Below are positions 35,624 through 47,845 of a stretch of 64,000 bases of DNA, piece by piece; position 1 is the stretch's first letter, and each line of letters opens with the position of its first letter. Position numbers and translations under genes: made by a program. Under the pieces are notes generated by a model that was given only the letters and a program-made list of their open reading frames with translations, searched no databases and was not told the DNA's origin. This DNA is from Abelmoschus esculentus (lineage: Eukaryota > Streptophyta > Magnoliopsida > Malvales > Malvaceae): the NCBI GenBank assembly GCA_035048815.1, contig JAUCBN010000054.1, positions 10,664,001 through 10,728,000 on the forward strand, in the 5' to 3' direction.

Positions 35624-37276
35624 ATGAAAGAGTTTCAGTCCAGCAGAGATCTCCGGATGGAGGAGTCGAAGAAGACGATTCCGCCTTACATGAAAGCCAT
35701 TTCCGGTTCTCTCGGCGGCACCGTCGAGGCCTTTTGTTTGCAACCCATCGACGTGATCAAGACGCGGTTGCAGCTGGATAGGACGGGGAATTACAGGGGG
35801 ATCGTCCACTGCGGCACCGCAGTGTCGAACACTGAAGGGGTGCGGGCGCTTTGGAAAGGGCTGACGCCGTTCGCGACTCACTTGACGCTGAAGTACGCGC
35901 TAAGGATGGGGTCGAACGCGGTGTTGCAGAGCGCGTTTAAAGACTCGGAAACCGGGGCATTGAGTAACAGAGGGAGGCTTTTGGCTGGATTCGGTGCCGG
36001 AGTTCTTGAAGCTCTTGTTATAGTTACACCCTTTGAGGTTAGCCTCTTTTGCTTGTTCATCTAGGTTTCTCTCTATTTTTCTTTTTAACATTGTACACTT
36101 CTAAACATGCGAAACACATATTCGAATCTAATCGAAAAATTATTAGACGAAACTTGTTCACCACAACATTTATAGTTCATCTAACATAATTTTTCATGAA
36201 TTTTATCTCTTTTTGTATGTCGAAGTGGATAATTATTTATAAATTACGTTAAAATTGATGAATCTTATGAACTTTATATCCGAATATCTAGGGATAAACC
36301 CATAACTTTGATTCTCATTTGAGTTTTTAGTTTTTCATTTCCGTTTGCTTTGGTTTCTTGTCTTAAGAGAAGGTTACGAGGTCATTATTTTAGTTAAAAT
36401 AAATGAATATCATTAGATAAATTATTGATAACATGGTAAACAAGGTTTATCTAATAATTTCTCGTTCGAATCTGATATTTATATCAGAATATCTAGGGAT
36501 AGACCTATAACTTTGATTCTCATTTGAGTTTTTAGTTCTTCGATTCCGTTTGCTTTTTTTTTTCTCGTCTCAAGAAGAAGTTTCGAGGTAATCATATTCT
36601 TGAAGACATGTTTGATATGATATGTAGTGTCGCTGTTTTCATATCTTCTCTTTAAGACGTGACAATATGTTGAGGTTATGATGATGATGATGCTCTCTTA
36701 TCGTTATATACTCGTATGGTTCGATGTTTGATTCTGCAGGTGGTGAAGATTAGACTTCAGCAACAGAGAGGACTGAGTCGAGAGCTTCTAAGGTACAAAG
36801 GTCCTGTGCATTGTGCTCACACGATCATTCGCGAGGAGGGTCTATTGGGGCTGTGGGCAGGAGCTGCCCCGACCGTGATGCGTAACGGTATGAACCAAGC
36901 TGCAATGTTTACAGCAAAGAACGCTTATGATGTGATATTATGGAAGAAACATGAAGGTGATGGGAATGTCCTCCAGCCATGGCAGTCCATGGTATCAGGC
37001 TTCCTTGCAGGAACAGCCGGTCCGATATGTACCGGTCCCTTTGATGTTGTCAAGACAAGGTTGATGGCTCAGAGTCGAGATGTAGGTGAGGTGAAGTACA
37101 AGGGCATGTTCCATGCTATTCAAACGATATATGCCGAGGAAGGACTTCGTGCTTTGTGGAAAGGACTGCTTCCTCGGCTCATGAGAATACCACCCGGCCA
37201 AGCCATAATGTGGGCTGTTGCTGACCAAATAACCGGCCTTTACGAGAGGAGATACCTTCATCCTGCACCTATATAG
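35624..37276 (+). CDS. SFC1: Mitochondrial succinate/fumarate carrier
   Basis: Inner-membrane solute carrier (MCF/SLC25 family) exchanging succinate for fumarate, linking glyoxylate-cycle succinate to the mitochondrion. Two exons, 35624-36037 and 36740-37276, 316 residues, the usual length. The three family repeats each carry the PX[D/E]XX[K/R] signature: PIDVIKTR, PFEVVKIR (spanning the splice) and PFDVVKTR. Other family-specific stretches: LWKGLTPFATHLTLKYALRM, APTVMRNGMNQAAMFTAKNA, LPRLMRIPPGQAIMWAVADQ. The sequence runs closely parallel to the Arabidopsis mSFC1 type. The start at 35624 is chosen because it has a CCATG context and gives a short N-terminus; Met at 35657 (MEESKK) fits the family start equally well. 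The 702-bp intron carries repeats described separately. No lesion is seen. Confidence 0.95.
36139..36458. mobile_element. Inverted-repeat element in the carrier intron
   Basis: The left end ATTATTAGACGAAACTTGTT is mirrored by the right end AACAAGGTTTATCTAATAAT. The ends resemble the element at 24404-24610. The interval is 320 bp, non-coding, and lies wholly within the intron. Confidence 0.45.
36279..36592 (+). repeat. Direct duplication in the carrier intron (period about 202 bp)
   Basis: A block of about 110 bp at 36279-36390 (ATCTAGGGATAAACCCATAA, then TTTGATTCTCATTTGAGTTT) recurs at 36481-36592 with scattered substitutions. The two copies share the order of all landmarks down to GAGGTCAT / GAGGTAAT. 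It is an old tandem duplication that also spans one end of the inverted repeat. Confidence 0.7.
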
Positions 37277-38499
37277 ACTCGTCTTTCTCCGCTCGTCCGG
37301 GTTTCAAATACGGTAACAAAGCTTTGATCTTGAAAAAAAAACTCCGATATCCCTTTTTGAAATCTTAAGACAGCATGAAGATGATCTTGTAGTACTTTCT
37401 TTAACCATTTTTTCCAGTGGTCGGACTCGCTGTGTCATGCCCTGTGGGTTACTATAACATTGACCAGAAGTAAAATTAGTTCATCACCTTTCTATACCTT
37501 AGTAATCGTTTGATAATTTTATTATGTATTGCTATGTCTCTAGAATTGTATGGGTGGATTTTGGTAAAAACAGTTTTTTAATAAAAAAAATTAAAATATT
37601 TTAAAATCATATACAAATTTTAAATTTTTAAGGACGATTATTTCTCGCAACCGCTCAGTCAACTGGATAATTATGTAACCTTAGTGGTGTAATTATATAG
37701 CCTTAGTGACCAGACTTAATATGTACACGTGAATAATGAAAATTAATATATTATAAATAATAATTTAGTTTTTTATAATATAAATTATAAATAATATTTA
37801 TTTATTTATAAAATTATATTATAAATATTATGAAATTATATCATAAGATAAATAAGTTTAATTATAATATTATTTATATATTATTTTTATTAAAATTATA
37901 TTAAATCTTTAAATTAACCTGATGGTTTTGATTAGGGGTGATAATGAATCTGTCCAACTCGCGAACTACTCGGGCTCGGTTCGAGTAAGCTCGACTCGAG
38001 TTCGGGTTCGGCTCGAGATCTAAACAAGCCGAACCAAGTCCAAACCGAGCCCAATAATATTATTTTCGAGCCGAATTCGAACCTATAATCCGAACTCAGC
38101 GAGCCACGAACCGAACCTAGATATGCATGTTTTCGAGCCGAGCCTTGGCTCGGGCTCTCGTTATCACCCCAGCCTTTCAATTGCCGAAGTCTTTAATGGT
38201 ATAAATAGATGACGTGTCAAAATCCACACAATAAATATGCATGAGTAAAGCCAAAAAAATGGACGGCCAAGATCGAATCATATATTTTTAAAGGACTAAA
38301 AATATATAAAAAAACGAAACAAATTAACTCAAGATTACTTGTGTATAAACGTATACAACATGAAGGAAGAAATGGCCACAAGCTCACTGCAGAGAGACAT
38401 GGCTGCTCTTTGCAAAGAACAAGGCTTACTCCTTACTATACAAAGCTCAGGTCCCTCAAAAACTTGAAGAAAAAAAGAGAGAGGAACCTATGCAACAGC
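37277..38499. other. Region between convergent carrier and kinase genes
   Basis: Both genes end here. The first 200-300 bases are the likely carrier 3' UTR and the last about 150 bases the kinase 3' UTR. The middle is AT-rich and contains the MITE-like element at 37935-38170. No further gene. Confidence 0.5.
37935..38170. mobile_element. MITE-like element with GGGGTGATAA terminal inverted repeats
   Basis: Starts GGGGTGATAATGA and ends TCGTTATCACCCC, 236 bp apart. The interior is packed with CTCGAG, GCTCGG and TTCGGGTTCGG units in both orientations and codes for nothing. GC content is far above its surroundings. The design (GGGGTG ends, foldback CTCG interior) parallels the element at 14358-14886 and suggests related hAT-like MITEs. 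Confidence 0.65.
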
Positions 38500-41402
38500 T
38501 TACACTTTTAATGCTTCTCTAAATTTGATGCTAAAGTTATTTTGTAGGCCCTTCTTACCGGCACCGGCGATATTCCCGCCATGCATCATTGCTACAAACT
38601 CGTTGTAGTCGATGCGTCCGTCCTGCACATGAACGGTAGAACACAAGATCAGTGGGTCGTGTTATTGCCGATGGATGCATTTAAGGTCTCATTATGAGAA
38701 TTGGATAACTTTACAATGATTAAACGGCGGACTATTTACGGATTCGGAACATGGCACTTAAAATCCTTCCCTTTCTTCCCTTTGGTCAACTATACGATGA
38801 AATAACCGAGCGAAAATTGAAAATAAAATGAACCACTTACATTATCTTGATCAACTTCTCGGATCATTTCTTCAAGGCGAACATCCTCTATGCCAAACTC
38901 CTCGCAAGCTTGTTGGAGCTCATCCGGAGTAATATAACCACTACCATCCTTATCGAAGTAGGAAAAGGCGGCAAATAGATGATCTTCTCTCTCGATTTTG
39001 TTTAGGTGAAGTGTAGCAGCTACAAATTCCCCGTAGTCGATTGTGCCGCTATTATCGACATCAGCCTGTAGTTGAAGAAGACATTGCTTATTCCCATTTA
39101 ATTTTGTATTCTATATAGAACAAAGACAATTAGTACAAAAAAACTGTATTTCCAATCCGACTCCTCGAGCAAATGCACGCAAATTTAGGACAACATAGAT
39201 ATTTCGATGCATTTAAACCCTGAAAATCCCAAAAATGTGGAAACCGAACCAATATATTCCAATAAATTCACAAACTATAGCTTCCTTCGGAGCCGCATAA
39301 CCAGCCGTGAGCTGCCTTAAATATAATATGTGTAAATCGGGTCTTATACTTACTGCTTGCATAAGATCATAGATTTCAGACTCTTTAAGATTAGCGCCAA
39401 CTCTTTTCAATCCTGCTTTAAGTTCTTCGAAGGTGATCTGACCGCTGTTGTCGGTGTCTATCATCTTGAACATTTCTTTCAGGCCAGCTATTTCTTCTTC
39501 AGATAGGCTCTCTGCGATTACCTGCAAAGGAAACGAGAGAAATTCTAGTTCATCGTAACCGGAAAATCCTAGAGAGCAAAATTTTAAACATAAACATTAT
39601 GTCGAAAAGGTTTCTTAGCTTGGGTATTGACTCAAGTGTCTAGAGACTTACTCGAAGGGCCATTTTCTTGAGCTTATTCATTGCAGAAAATTGTTTCATA
39701 CGACTTAAAACAGCAGAATCGAGAGGCTTGTCGGGAGCAACACCATCAATCTGTATCCAAGGGTGGCCTGTGTAGGTTTTGAGCAATATTAGCAATGAAA
39801 AAAAAATGCTTTTTGCTATAATACAAAATTATATAGTCTTACACAAAACTTCATGTGCGGTTAACCGTCTCCTAGGGTCTCGAATCAGCATTCGCCTCAC
39901 CAAATCTTTTGCACTTTCAGAGATGCTAGGCCAAGGATCAGAATCAAAATCAAGGTCACCATGCAAGACCTCTTCGAATATACCTTGCTCGTTTTCTACA
40001 TCATGAACGTGAAGATCAAAACTTAATCATGACGAAGTACACGATTGGGCAGCTAAAATAATTGCACTTGGACAAATTATAATCGAGATGATCTTGTGAA
40101 TCAGAAAATTCCTTACCTGCCCAAAAGGGAGGAACTCCACTTAGGAGAATGTAAAGAATTACTCCTGCACTCCATACATCTGCTTCTGGACCATAACGCT
40201 TTCGTAAGACTTCAGGCGCAACATAGTATGGGCTTCCAACCACATCTGTAAATCTTTCACCTACACAGAAATGATGGCCAAGAAAAAGAGTACATCCCTT
40301 AATTCCGCTACTGATGATGATAAATCACAAGCAGAGTCAAACATTTTAGGTGTTTTGGCTATATTGACAATGCAAACTGAAAACAAAGCATAAACAAAAC
40401 CTCTATAAATAAATATTTTACAAGCAAACCAATGGAAAGCGAGTAAATTTCATGCCGATGCTAACCAAAAGACTATATATGAGGGTCATACCAGTTAAGT
40501 AACTCGGCATTTTATCCTCAATTTGTTTTCTTTCCTATTATTTTTGGGTAATCGAAATAGAATGAGATCAAACAGCTTATACCTGGCTTAAAGAATACCG
40601 ATAATCCAAAATCAATAGCCTTGAGAAGTGAATCCTCCGGCTTACTGACAAAAAGAAAATTCTCAGGTTTGAGGTCTCTATGCATAACCCCCAAAGAATG
40701 GCAGGCTTCCACAACCCCAACTATAGTCCTCGTAAGTGCAGCTGCCTTTCTTTCTGTATAATGTCCGCGCTGAATAATTCTATCGAAAAGCTCTCCACCG
40801 GCACATATCTCCATGACAACATGAACTGCCATGGCATCCTCATAGGCTCCTTTTATAGAAATAACATTTGGATGGCCGGCCAAGTGGTGCATTATCTGAA
40901 TTTCTCTCCTCACATCCTCTACATCCTCGTCAGTTAACAACTTCCTCTTTGCGATCGATTTGCAAGCATACTCTTTTCCAGTCGACTTCTCCACACAAAG
41001 GAAAGTCGTCCCGAATTGCCCTTGCCCTAGCTTTCTCCCCAGGCTGTAATGTTCCTTGAAAATACCAGTCCTTGTTTGTAACACTGATTCCCTCAGGCCT
41101 GCACTAGGCACCCTCTGCACATGAGGCAACTTGGGCTTGATCGGCTTTTCAGGTTTATTTCCCGATTTAATCTCCGGTTTAGCTTCTTGTTTGGTCTCCG
41201 GTTTTGGCATTGTCACTTGCTCCGGAGGTTTATTTAAGACCGGTAACTGTGATTCAGGTTCTCTAGCTGCCACCTCTCTCCCTGATTCCCCATTAGAATG
41301 AGAAACCGAGTCATCAGGTAATCGAGACCGCCACATTGCGGCGGAAACCGACTGGAAGAACCCATTCTTGGAAATGCTAGGTCCAACACAAGTATTCCCC
41401 AT
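38500..41402 (-). CDS. CPK1: Calcium-dependent protein kinase, CPK1/CPK2 type
   Basis: Ser/Thr kinase activated directly by calcium; CPK1-type kinases act in defence and stress signalling. Seven exons on the minus strand: 41402-40583, 40260-40117, 39995-39843, 39767-39652, 39521-39354, 39065-38841, 38622-38500, all GT-AG, 582 residues. N-terminus MGNTCVGPS has Gly2 for myristoylation and Cys5 for palmitoylation, so it is likely membrane- or peroxisome-bound as in AtCPK1. A Lys/Pro-rich variable region runs to about residue 115. Kinase: GQGQFGTT, MHRDLKPENF, IDFGLS, VGSPYYVAPEVL. Autoinhibitory junction: LSRMKQFSAMNKLKKMALRV. Four intact EF-hands: DTDNSGQITFEE, DVDNSGTIDYGEF, DKDGSGYITPDE, DQDNDGRIDYNEF. 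Translation must start at 41402, since only that gives Met-Gly. CPK1 versus CPK2 is not resolved. Confidence 0.95.
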
Positions 41403-43497
41403 CAACTCTCACAAGTAAATTTCCTTCTTCAAAATAGAATCCACCAATTTTATCATTAAAATCTACAACCAACAGATGGAACCAATCAAATACATAAAAA
41501 TCTGATCTTTCATGCAAAATCAAACTAGAACAACAGCTAACAAAAGAATAGAAAATTGATGCCAAAAGACAACTTATCACTTACCTCCAAACTTCAAAAA
41601 CTATCCATAAAAAAGAAACTAATGATTGAAGAAGCTAAGACTAAGCACCTGAGTTGCCAAATCAAGAAAAGAAGAAAGTCAACACAGTCATATATCACCA
41701 ACTAAACAAGAAAAACATATACAAATTCTCTGATCTCAAATTCTGTAAACTGAAACCTTAGCACCATAAAAGAAAAGAAACCCAAGAAAGATCAAAAAGA
41801 AAAACTAAAACCCAGAAGAGTAAAGTTGAAGAAAAAGGAGAATAAGGGTCATGGTTTACCAGGTCTTGGGGTTTGGCCAAATGGTTTAAAAGGGGAGAAG
41901 AACAAGTTAAGTTAGCCGTCTAATAATTTCCAAGTTTTACAACTAATGGAGAAGAGAGTGGAAATGGGAAGTCATTCAAACTTGGTTTCTATATCTAAAT
42001 TTGAAGGATTAAAATAAAATACAAGAGGAAGACAATGAGAAAGAGGCTTGAACGTGTGTTTGGAGTTTGGACATGATTGAAGGAAAACGCGTCTGGCCGG
42101 ATTTTGGGTTGTCTTCAATGCCGGGGGTCTCGGTTGATTGTAGTATTTAATTCAAAGCTTTTTTGTGTATGTTTGGTCCCCATCCTTTTTAATTTTTTGT
42201 ATTTGCTTTATATCAGTATGAAAAGTCTTATGACTTTATATCTTTCTTAAATAAAATTAAAATGAGTTAAAAAATTAATTTTAATTTTTTATCAAATAAT
42301 TAAATCACATTTTTTTATCATTATCTTAACACATCGACGATTCATCGTTTAATATCCAAATATTATATATTTTACGATTTAATATTCTCCACCCGTTAAT
42401 CATCGATAGTTTTTCTTTTTCATCGTTGAAGCAATTGACGATTTATTCATCAATTTCGACTTCGAAGTGATTATATCCATTAGGGTTAAGTAATTTTGAT
42501 TTTATATCCAGTGAGTTTGAAAATATTGATCCAATTGTAGGTTGTCCATTTCTTAGGTTTGAAAATCTCAATCCAAGTGCAACTTGTACTTTGCGTTTGG
42601 CATTACATTTGATGGCGTGGTGCTTCGTTGACTCAAGTTGCCAGAACTACTCCGGAGACGACTTGAAACAGGTCCATCCACGAAGTCGGTTAAAATTCGA
42701 GCGAATCCATCGACCAAAACCCGGACACTGACCAGAACATGGTTTCAAGATTCAGTACGGATGTCACATGCAAAGTCACCAAAGTTCATTGTCTTGCCTT
42801 CTTATCAATCTAACTAGCTATTTGTGCAATCTCTAAACAGCTAAACGATGTGCCATTGAAATTATATGAGTGATTTACCTGGTTGGAGTGCTGCGGTCTC
42901 AAGGTGTAATCGGCAACCATTAGCTTCACCTTTCTCAAACTGTAATTAGCTCTTTCGTTCGATGATGGAGACCAACCCTAAGTTCAGTTGACGGCCTCCC
43001 TCCATCCCATTCATCCTCCCTTTCATTTCTTCTTCTCCCTCCCGCTTTCTTCTCTTCTCGGGTTTTGTTTTTGACCCAATGATGCATCTTGTACCTGCGA
43101 CACAAACATTTTTTTCCTATGGAGGAGTGGACACATCATTACATTCCCTAGCAAGATGCCATTGCAGAGCTTCCTAGCATGATGAGAGTAGATATAATGT
43201 TTGTTTAACTCCAACTCTTTCAGCTTTCGCTTCCCCGTTTTAAAGCCACGACCTAACTGAGACAAATTTCGGAAAGTTTTTTGCAGTGGGAACAAAAAGC
43301 ATCAATCTCCCACCTTAACATTGGTAGCTCAATTAGTTTCCAATCAGACATAAAACATTAATGATCAAATCATCTAAATGCAGCTCGGATCGTGGCAACC
43401 AGAGACTTAATGAATATTCTCATTAAAACAACTTTTAACCCTTCAGATGCAACGCAATCTACATAGCAAGCAGTGACACGTAGCAGACCAACAAAAT
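41403..43497. other. Kinase promoter/leader and intergenic region
   Basis: Upstream of the kinase start. On the minus strand a donor-like CTG/GTAAACC near 41860 and an acceptor-like TTGTAG near 41474 suggest a 5'-UTR intron. The part 42600-43320 is less AT-rich and includes a 90-codon minus-strand frame (43295-43023) with no recognisable domain, probably chance or a relic. The last stretch next to 43497 is the likely VPS60 3' UTR. Confidence 0.4.
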
Positions 43498-46189
43498 CTA
43501 ACTACGGAGAGATGCTCGAGGAACGGTAGGCAAACCAAGTTCATCCTCGCCCTGCAGAGCATCATAGTTAAATTAAATACGGATGAAAAAGATAGATGCA
43601 AAATAAATCACAAGTTACTGATATTCCAGCAGCTATTATAAGAAATTGTAACTACTATAAATCATAAGAGCAAAAGAAGCAGCTAAATGGAACTGCAGAA
43701 AACATAGAGACTGACAATAGAGATGATGAGTTCAGATGCACAGCAAATCATAATATCATTTCAAAACATAATATTTTAGCATATTGTTAAAGATCGGGAA
43801 AGTAGCAGATAAGTGGACCCTAAAACGAAAAAAAATAAAGACAAGTTTGAACGTAATATGTGTATATACAACATTGAGAATAAAGAAAGAATGGGACAGC
43901 AACACGAGAATCCCAATTTTATAAGCACATGGGAGACAGAAAAGCCTATGTAAACAGTAAAATTCACATGGTAGATGCTATAAAACTGCAGGGCAACAGG
44001 TTTACCTGGGAAGCTGTTGTATGTCCTGATGGTGCTGCAGGCAAATTGAGCTCTGTATCGAATTCTGGTTCCTCCTTATCAGGCTGAAGATAAGAGGGAA
44101 CACCATCAGCTTCACTTCCCATGTCAGCTTCCAGGGCATCAAGTTCTGCAATCCAACACGGATCAGCATAAAAATTAGAGGGTATGGAAACAATTAAGTA
44201 ACATGCCAAACAGTCCCTAAATTTGTTTCAAGCACCAAATTTTAAGCACAGTCCCTTAAGAGTCAAAGTTTTGCCACTGATTATACAAGGCTGTATAAGT
44301 TAGAATTTTGCAAATCAAATAACAGTATTAAACATTAATATAACAACAACAATTTCTATCATTGTCTCACTCCATCCTCATGGGTAAAACAAAATCCACA
44401 ATACTTCTCTTAAATCATACAAAAGTAACATGCAAATAAAATTTAGGTAAGATTACCGCCCATGAGTTCTTCCTCATCAATATCATCAGGAACATTATAG
44501 CTTCTACCCAAGGTTTCTTGGATCTCGGTATTCACATCCATCAGGTCCATCATCTCATCTTGCAAGTTCTATAGATAAAAGAATCAAATGTCACTAGAAA
44601 ATAAATTCTTTATAGTGGAAAGTGGAAACCAGAGGTTACACAGAGTACAGACATCTATATCCTGAATCTTAACAGTCTTCATCATTCCTTTCAGTTCCTT
44701 GTTGGCAGATTTTAGGGCTGACACCTGTCAAAGACATGAAACATGATTAAAACAATTCATAAGGTGAAGTGATTAGCAAACAGGTTATGCAAGAATGTTT
44801 TAAGGCATCCATATCATACTGGCTTGATGGTTCTACAATGAGTAGAAAGAATTTGTGATATATATTAATCATTAAGCACATATTCAATGAAGAAACCTCT
44901 CCCCATCAACAAATGGTATATCTCCTACCTCTCATGAGGTAGGCAGCCGATTCCAATAAGGGAACTGAAAAAGCTACGACTGGATTGTCCTGAATTGTGC
45001 CCCTTTGGGTGCTACCAAGAAACACAAACGTTTTACCGTAAATATACCATAGCCCCAATAAATCAACCATAGCATGGAATAAACATGCTCCTTGAAAAAA
45101 CATATAGAGCAATTATTGATCAAAGAGCATATAGCAATGTCATGTTTAAAGAAAAGTACTAGATTACCACTTACAGCAAGATTGCTTTCACAAATATATA
45201 CCATAATTTATAACAAGAAAATTGAAGGCTATCACATACTGTTTGTTGAGCATCTTTAAGACCCTCAGCAGCAAAAGAAACTTGATCGAGGTTGAACGTT
45301 TGATTGTAAAGCATATCACGTTGCCCTTCATACCTATCAGAATCCACAAGTATCGGATACAATGAAATAGAAATACAATATCACTCTGTAAGTTTTCAAA
45401 CTTTAAGGAAATAAAAAATTAATTACATAGTGTATAGAAATGACACAAATATTCACAGGGGGCAAATCCAAACAGACTCCCCACAAAAAATGTGGGAAAT
45501 TTATTCTATAGACCCCTTAAAAATTAAAAATAAATTAAATGTCCAATAGAGAAATTACCCCCCACCCCCACATACACCAGAAAATCCTGGATTCGCCCCT
45601 GAATACACACAACCTTAAGCTACAAATTTCAATCAAGCAACAGAACAAAAGAAGCTTAGAACAATTCATAACGCATAGATAATTTCCACAAAGATACATA
45701 TCATATATAATGAGAATCAAATTACATTTGTAGAAACTATACATAAAGTTAGCAATAATAATGAGCAAATTAAGGAAAAATCCGGTAGAAAAGAAGCAAT
45801 TACATTCGTTTTTGCTTGAGAATCCTCATGGCTCGAGCTTTAATTGCCTCTTGAGCAGGTCCAGGCCTAGTTTTCTTTATCTGTTCTTTGTACCTATTCA
45901 GCTCAGCATCCAGCTTCTTCAACTTCTCGTCTACATTGTCCCCTCTTTTATTTATCTGATCACCAAATTTACATCTCATCGGTATCATTTCACAGATTAG
46001 GAAAGTTTTCAAAATTAAACTGAATAATCAAGCAGATAAACACTTATCTTATACTATGATAGAAATCAACAGATCAAATGAAAACTTAAGATAAAACAAA
46101 GCGTAAAGTAAGAGAGAAACCCTATCGGAAGCATCTTGAATTGACGGCGGGGGTTCCTTGTCTTTCTTAGCGCCGAAGACTCTCTTCAT
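43498..46189 (-). CDS. VPS60: ESCRT-III-related protein VPS60 (CHMP5 homologue)
   Basis: Snf7-family protein of the ESCRT-III machinery. VPS60/CHMP5 recruits the VPS4 regulator LIP5 on endosomes during multivesicular-body formation. Seven exons on the minus strand: 46189-46121, 45955-45804, 45333-45240, 44724-44653, 44568-44457, 44145-44006, 43551-43498. All are in phase and GT-AG, 230 residues, the family size. N-terminus MKRVFGAKKDKEPPPSIQDA; basic Snf7 core with KARAMRILKQK, YEGQRDMLYNQTFNLDQVSF and ANKELKGMMKTVKIQDID; acidic second half (LQDEMMDLMDV, DDIDEEELMGELDALEADMG); C-terminal tail GLPTVPRASLRS, the conserved end of plant VPS60. Complete and apparently functional. Confidence 0.95.
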
Positions 46190-47845
46190 CTTCTTTACTT
46201 ATCAAAAAAAGAGGGGAATTTAGGGTTGAAATCGATTTGGAAAAACAAATTGGAGAATCGGCGGAGAAGACCAAGAGCAAGAGCTGCTTTCAACAGAGAT
46301 TGCTTTTTATCTCTCACAAACAGTACGGCCATACTCAGATCCCGTTATTTTCTAAGAGTAAAGAAAAAGAGTAAATTACACTGGAAGTCCCTTAATTATC
46401 AGTAAGATTACATTTTGATAGCTCACATATTAAAAGTTATGATTGAACATTCAATTAAAGTTTTAATTATGATCTGAATAAACGAATTAATTTAATTTTA
46501 AAAAATTGTTAATACCAATTTATTGATATGTGTATCGATTAGTACAAAGTTTTAATACGTATTTTTATTGCAATTGTTTCATTGGGTTAAATTTCATTTA
46601 TATTATATAAAATATAATTATTTATATATTTTCTGGACTATTAAATAGATGGATGAAATTAACAGTAAAAATTTAAAGATTTAAGAATGGATATAAATCG
46701 AGTAAGGTCATCTTTTCTTGTAGACTCGAATAATAATTACTTTAAACCTAAACCTGATCCAATTTAAAAATTATATGATTCAATCCGATTTTGATTTATA
46801 AAAAAAATAATTTTAAGAATTTAATTATAAAATATAATTATTGGGAATCAATCATAAAAGATTAATTTTAAAGATTTAATTGTAAAAAATTATAAAGAGA
46901 AATTTATTATAAATATCTCTAAAAATATATGAAAAATTATATTATTAATCTTCAATCGGATATAATATTTTTACCATAAACTGAAACCAAACATCACCTT
47001 TAATAAAACTCCAACTCAAAACTATTTTTTAACAAAAAAAAAATTCGACATAATCGAGTCAAGTGAAATACACATCCCTAATCAAAATTGTATATTTTAT
47101 TAAAATATTTAAAATTTAAACAATAATAATTGATCCGAGTGGTAAGCAGTTTAATGTCATTTAAATATATCTCGAGTTTAAGATCTTAAGATCTTATACT
47201 GTAAATTTTTTTGTTAAAAATTTATTTAACAAAATTAGATATGCAATACAAATCAATTTGAATTAGTAAAATAAAATTTTAATAATCGAGAAAATTTTTA
47301 TTTAAATACATGTAACGTATAATATATTTATAACGCGATTAAGAAATAAAAAAATTATACCCATTTAAAACTTAAAATATAGATTTTTTATAATATTTTA
47401 ATTTTTTGATTTTTTAGCAAATATCAAAATTTATTTTATAAATATTAATATTTATTTACACTTACATGATAATATCAAAAGTTATAAAAAAACATAAAAA
47501 ATTAATTTAAAATATTATTAAAATTAATATTTTTTTAATCGCACTTTAAATCTTTCGCACCACAATCTTCCAATAATTTACCCACAAATATTCGATAAAC
47601 CCTCAGCCTGTGGCTGACAATCTGTCCCGCCACCACCAGCCCACTTACTGGTTATTTTAATAATGTTTGTCCCTTTCGATCATTCCTCCTTTTCTTCTAC
47701 CTCACTCATCTGAAACTCAAACCAGTTCTCTGACTTCAAAATCATGGATTTTCAGTAACGAATCTTACTTTCTTGTTGTCTATAAAAAACCCATAAAAAT
47801 TCAACTTCAAGTCGCTTCATTTGACTTGAAAAACAACCCAAAACA
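46190..47845. other. Divergent intergenic region between VPS60 and the GT14 gene
   Basis: Both flanking genes read outward from here, so it holds both promoters. The first about 140 bases are the VPS60 leader. The middle is very AT-rich with degraded repeats; a tRNA-like GATCCGAGTGGTAAGCAG near 47130 followed by CTCGAGTTTAAG hints at another SINE remnant. Short upstream ORFs (ATG at 47663, and one near 47743) precede the GT14 start and could lie in its leader. Confidence 0.4.

Noticed and set aside
41403..41405. Apparent extra Met before MGNTC in the kinase
   Set aside because: The codon is TTG, not ATG, and a start there would block N-myristoylation at Gly2.
43023..43295. 90-codon minus-strand open frame
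   Set aside because: No family resemblance; lies between the kinase promoter side and the VPS60 3' end. Treated as chance.
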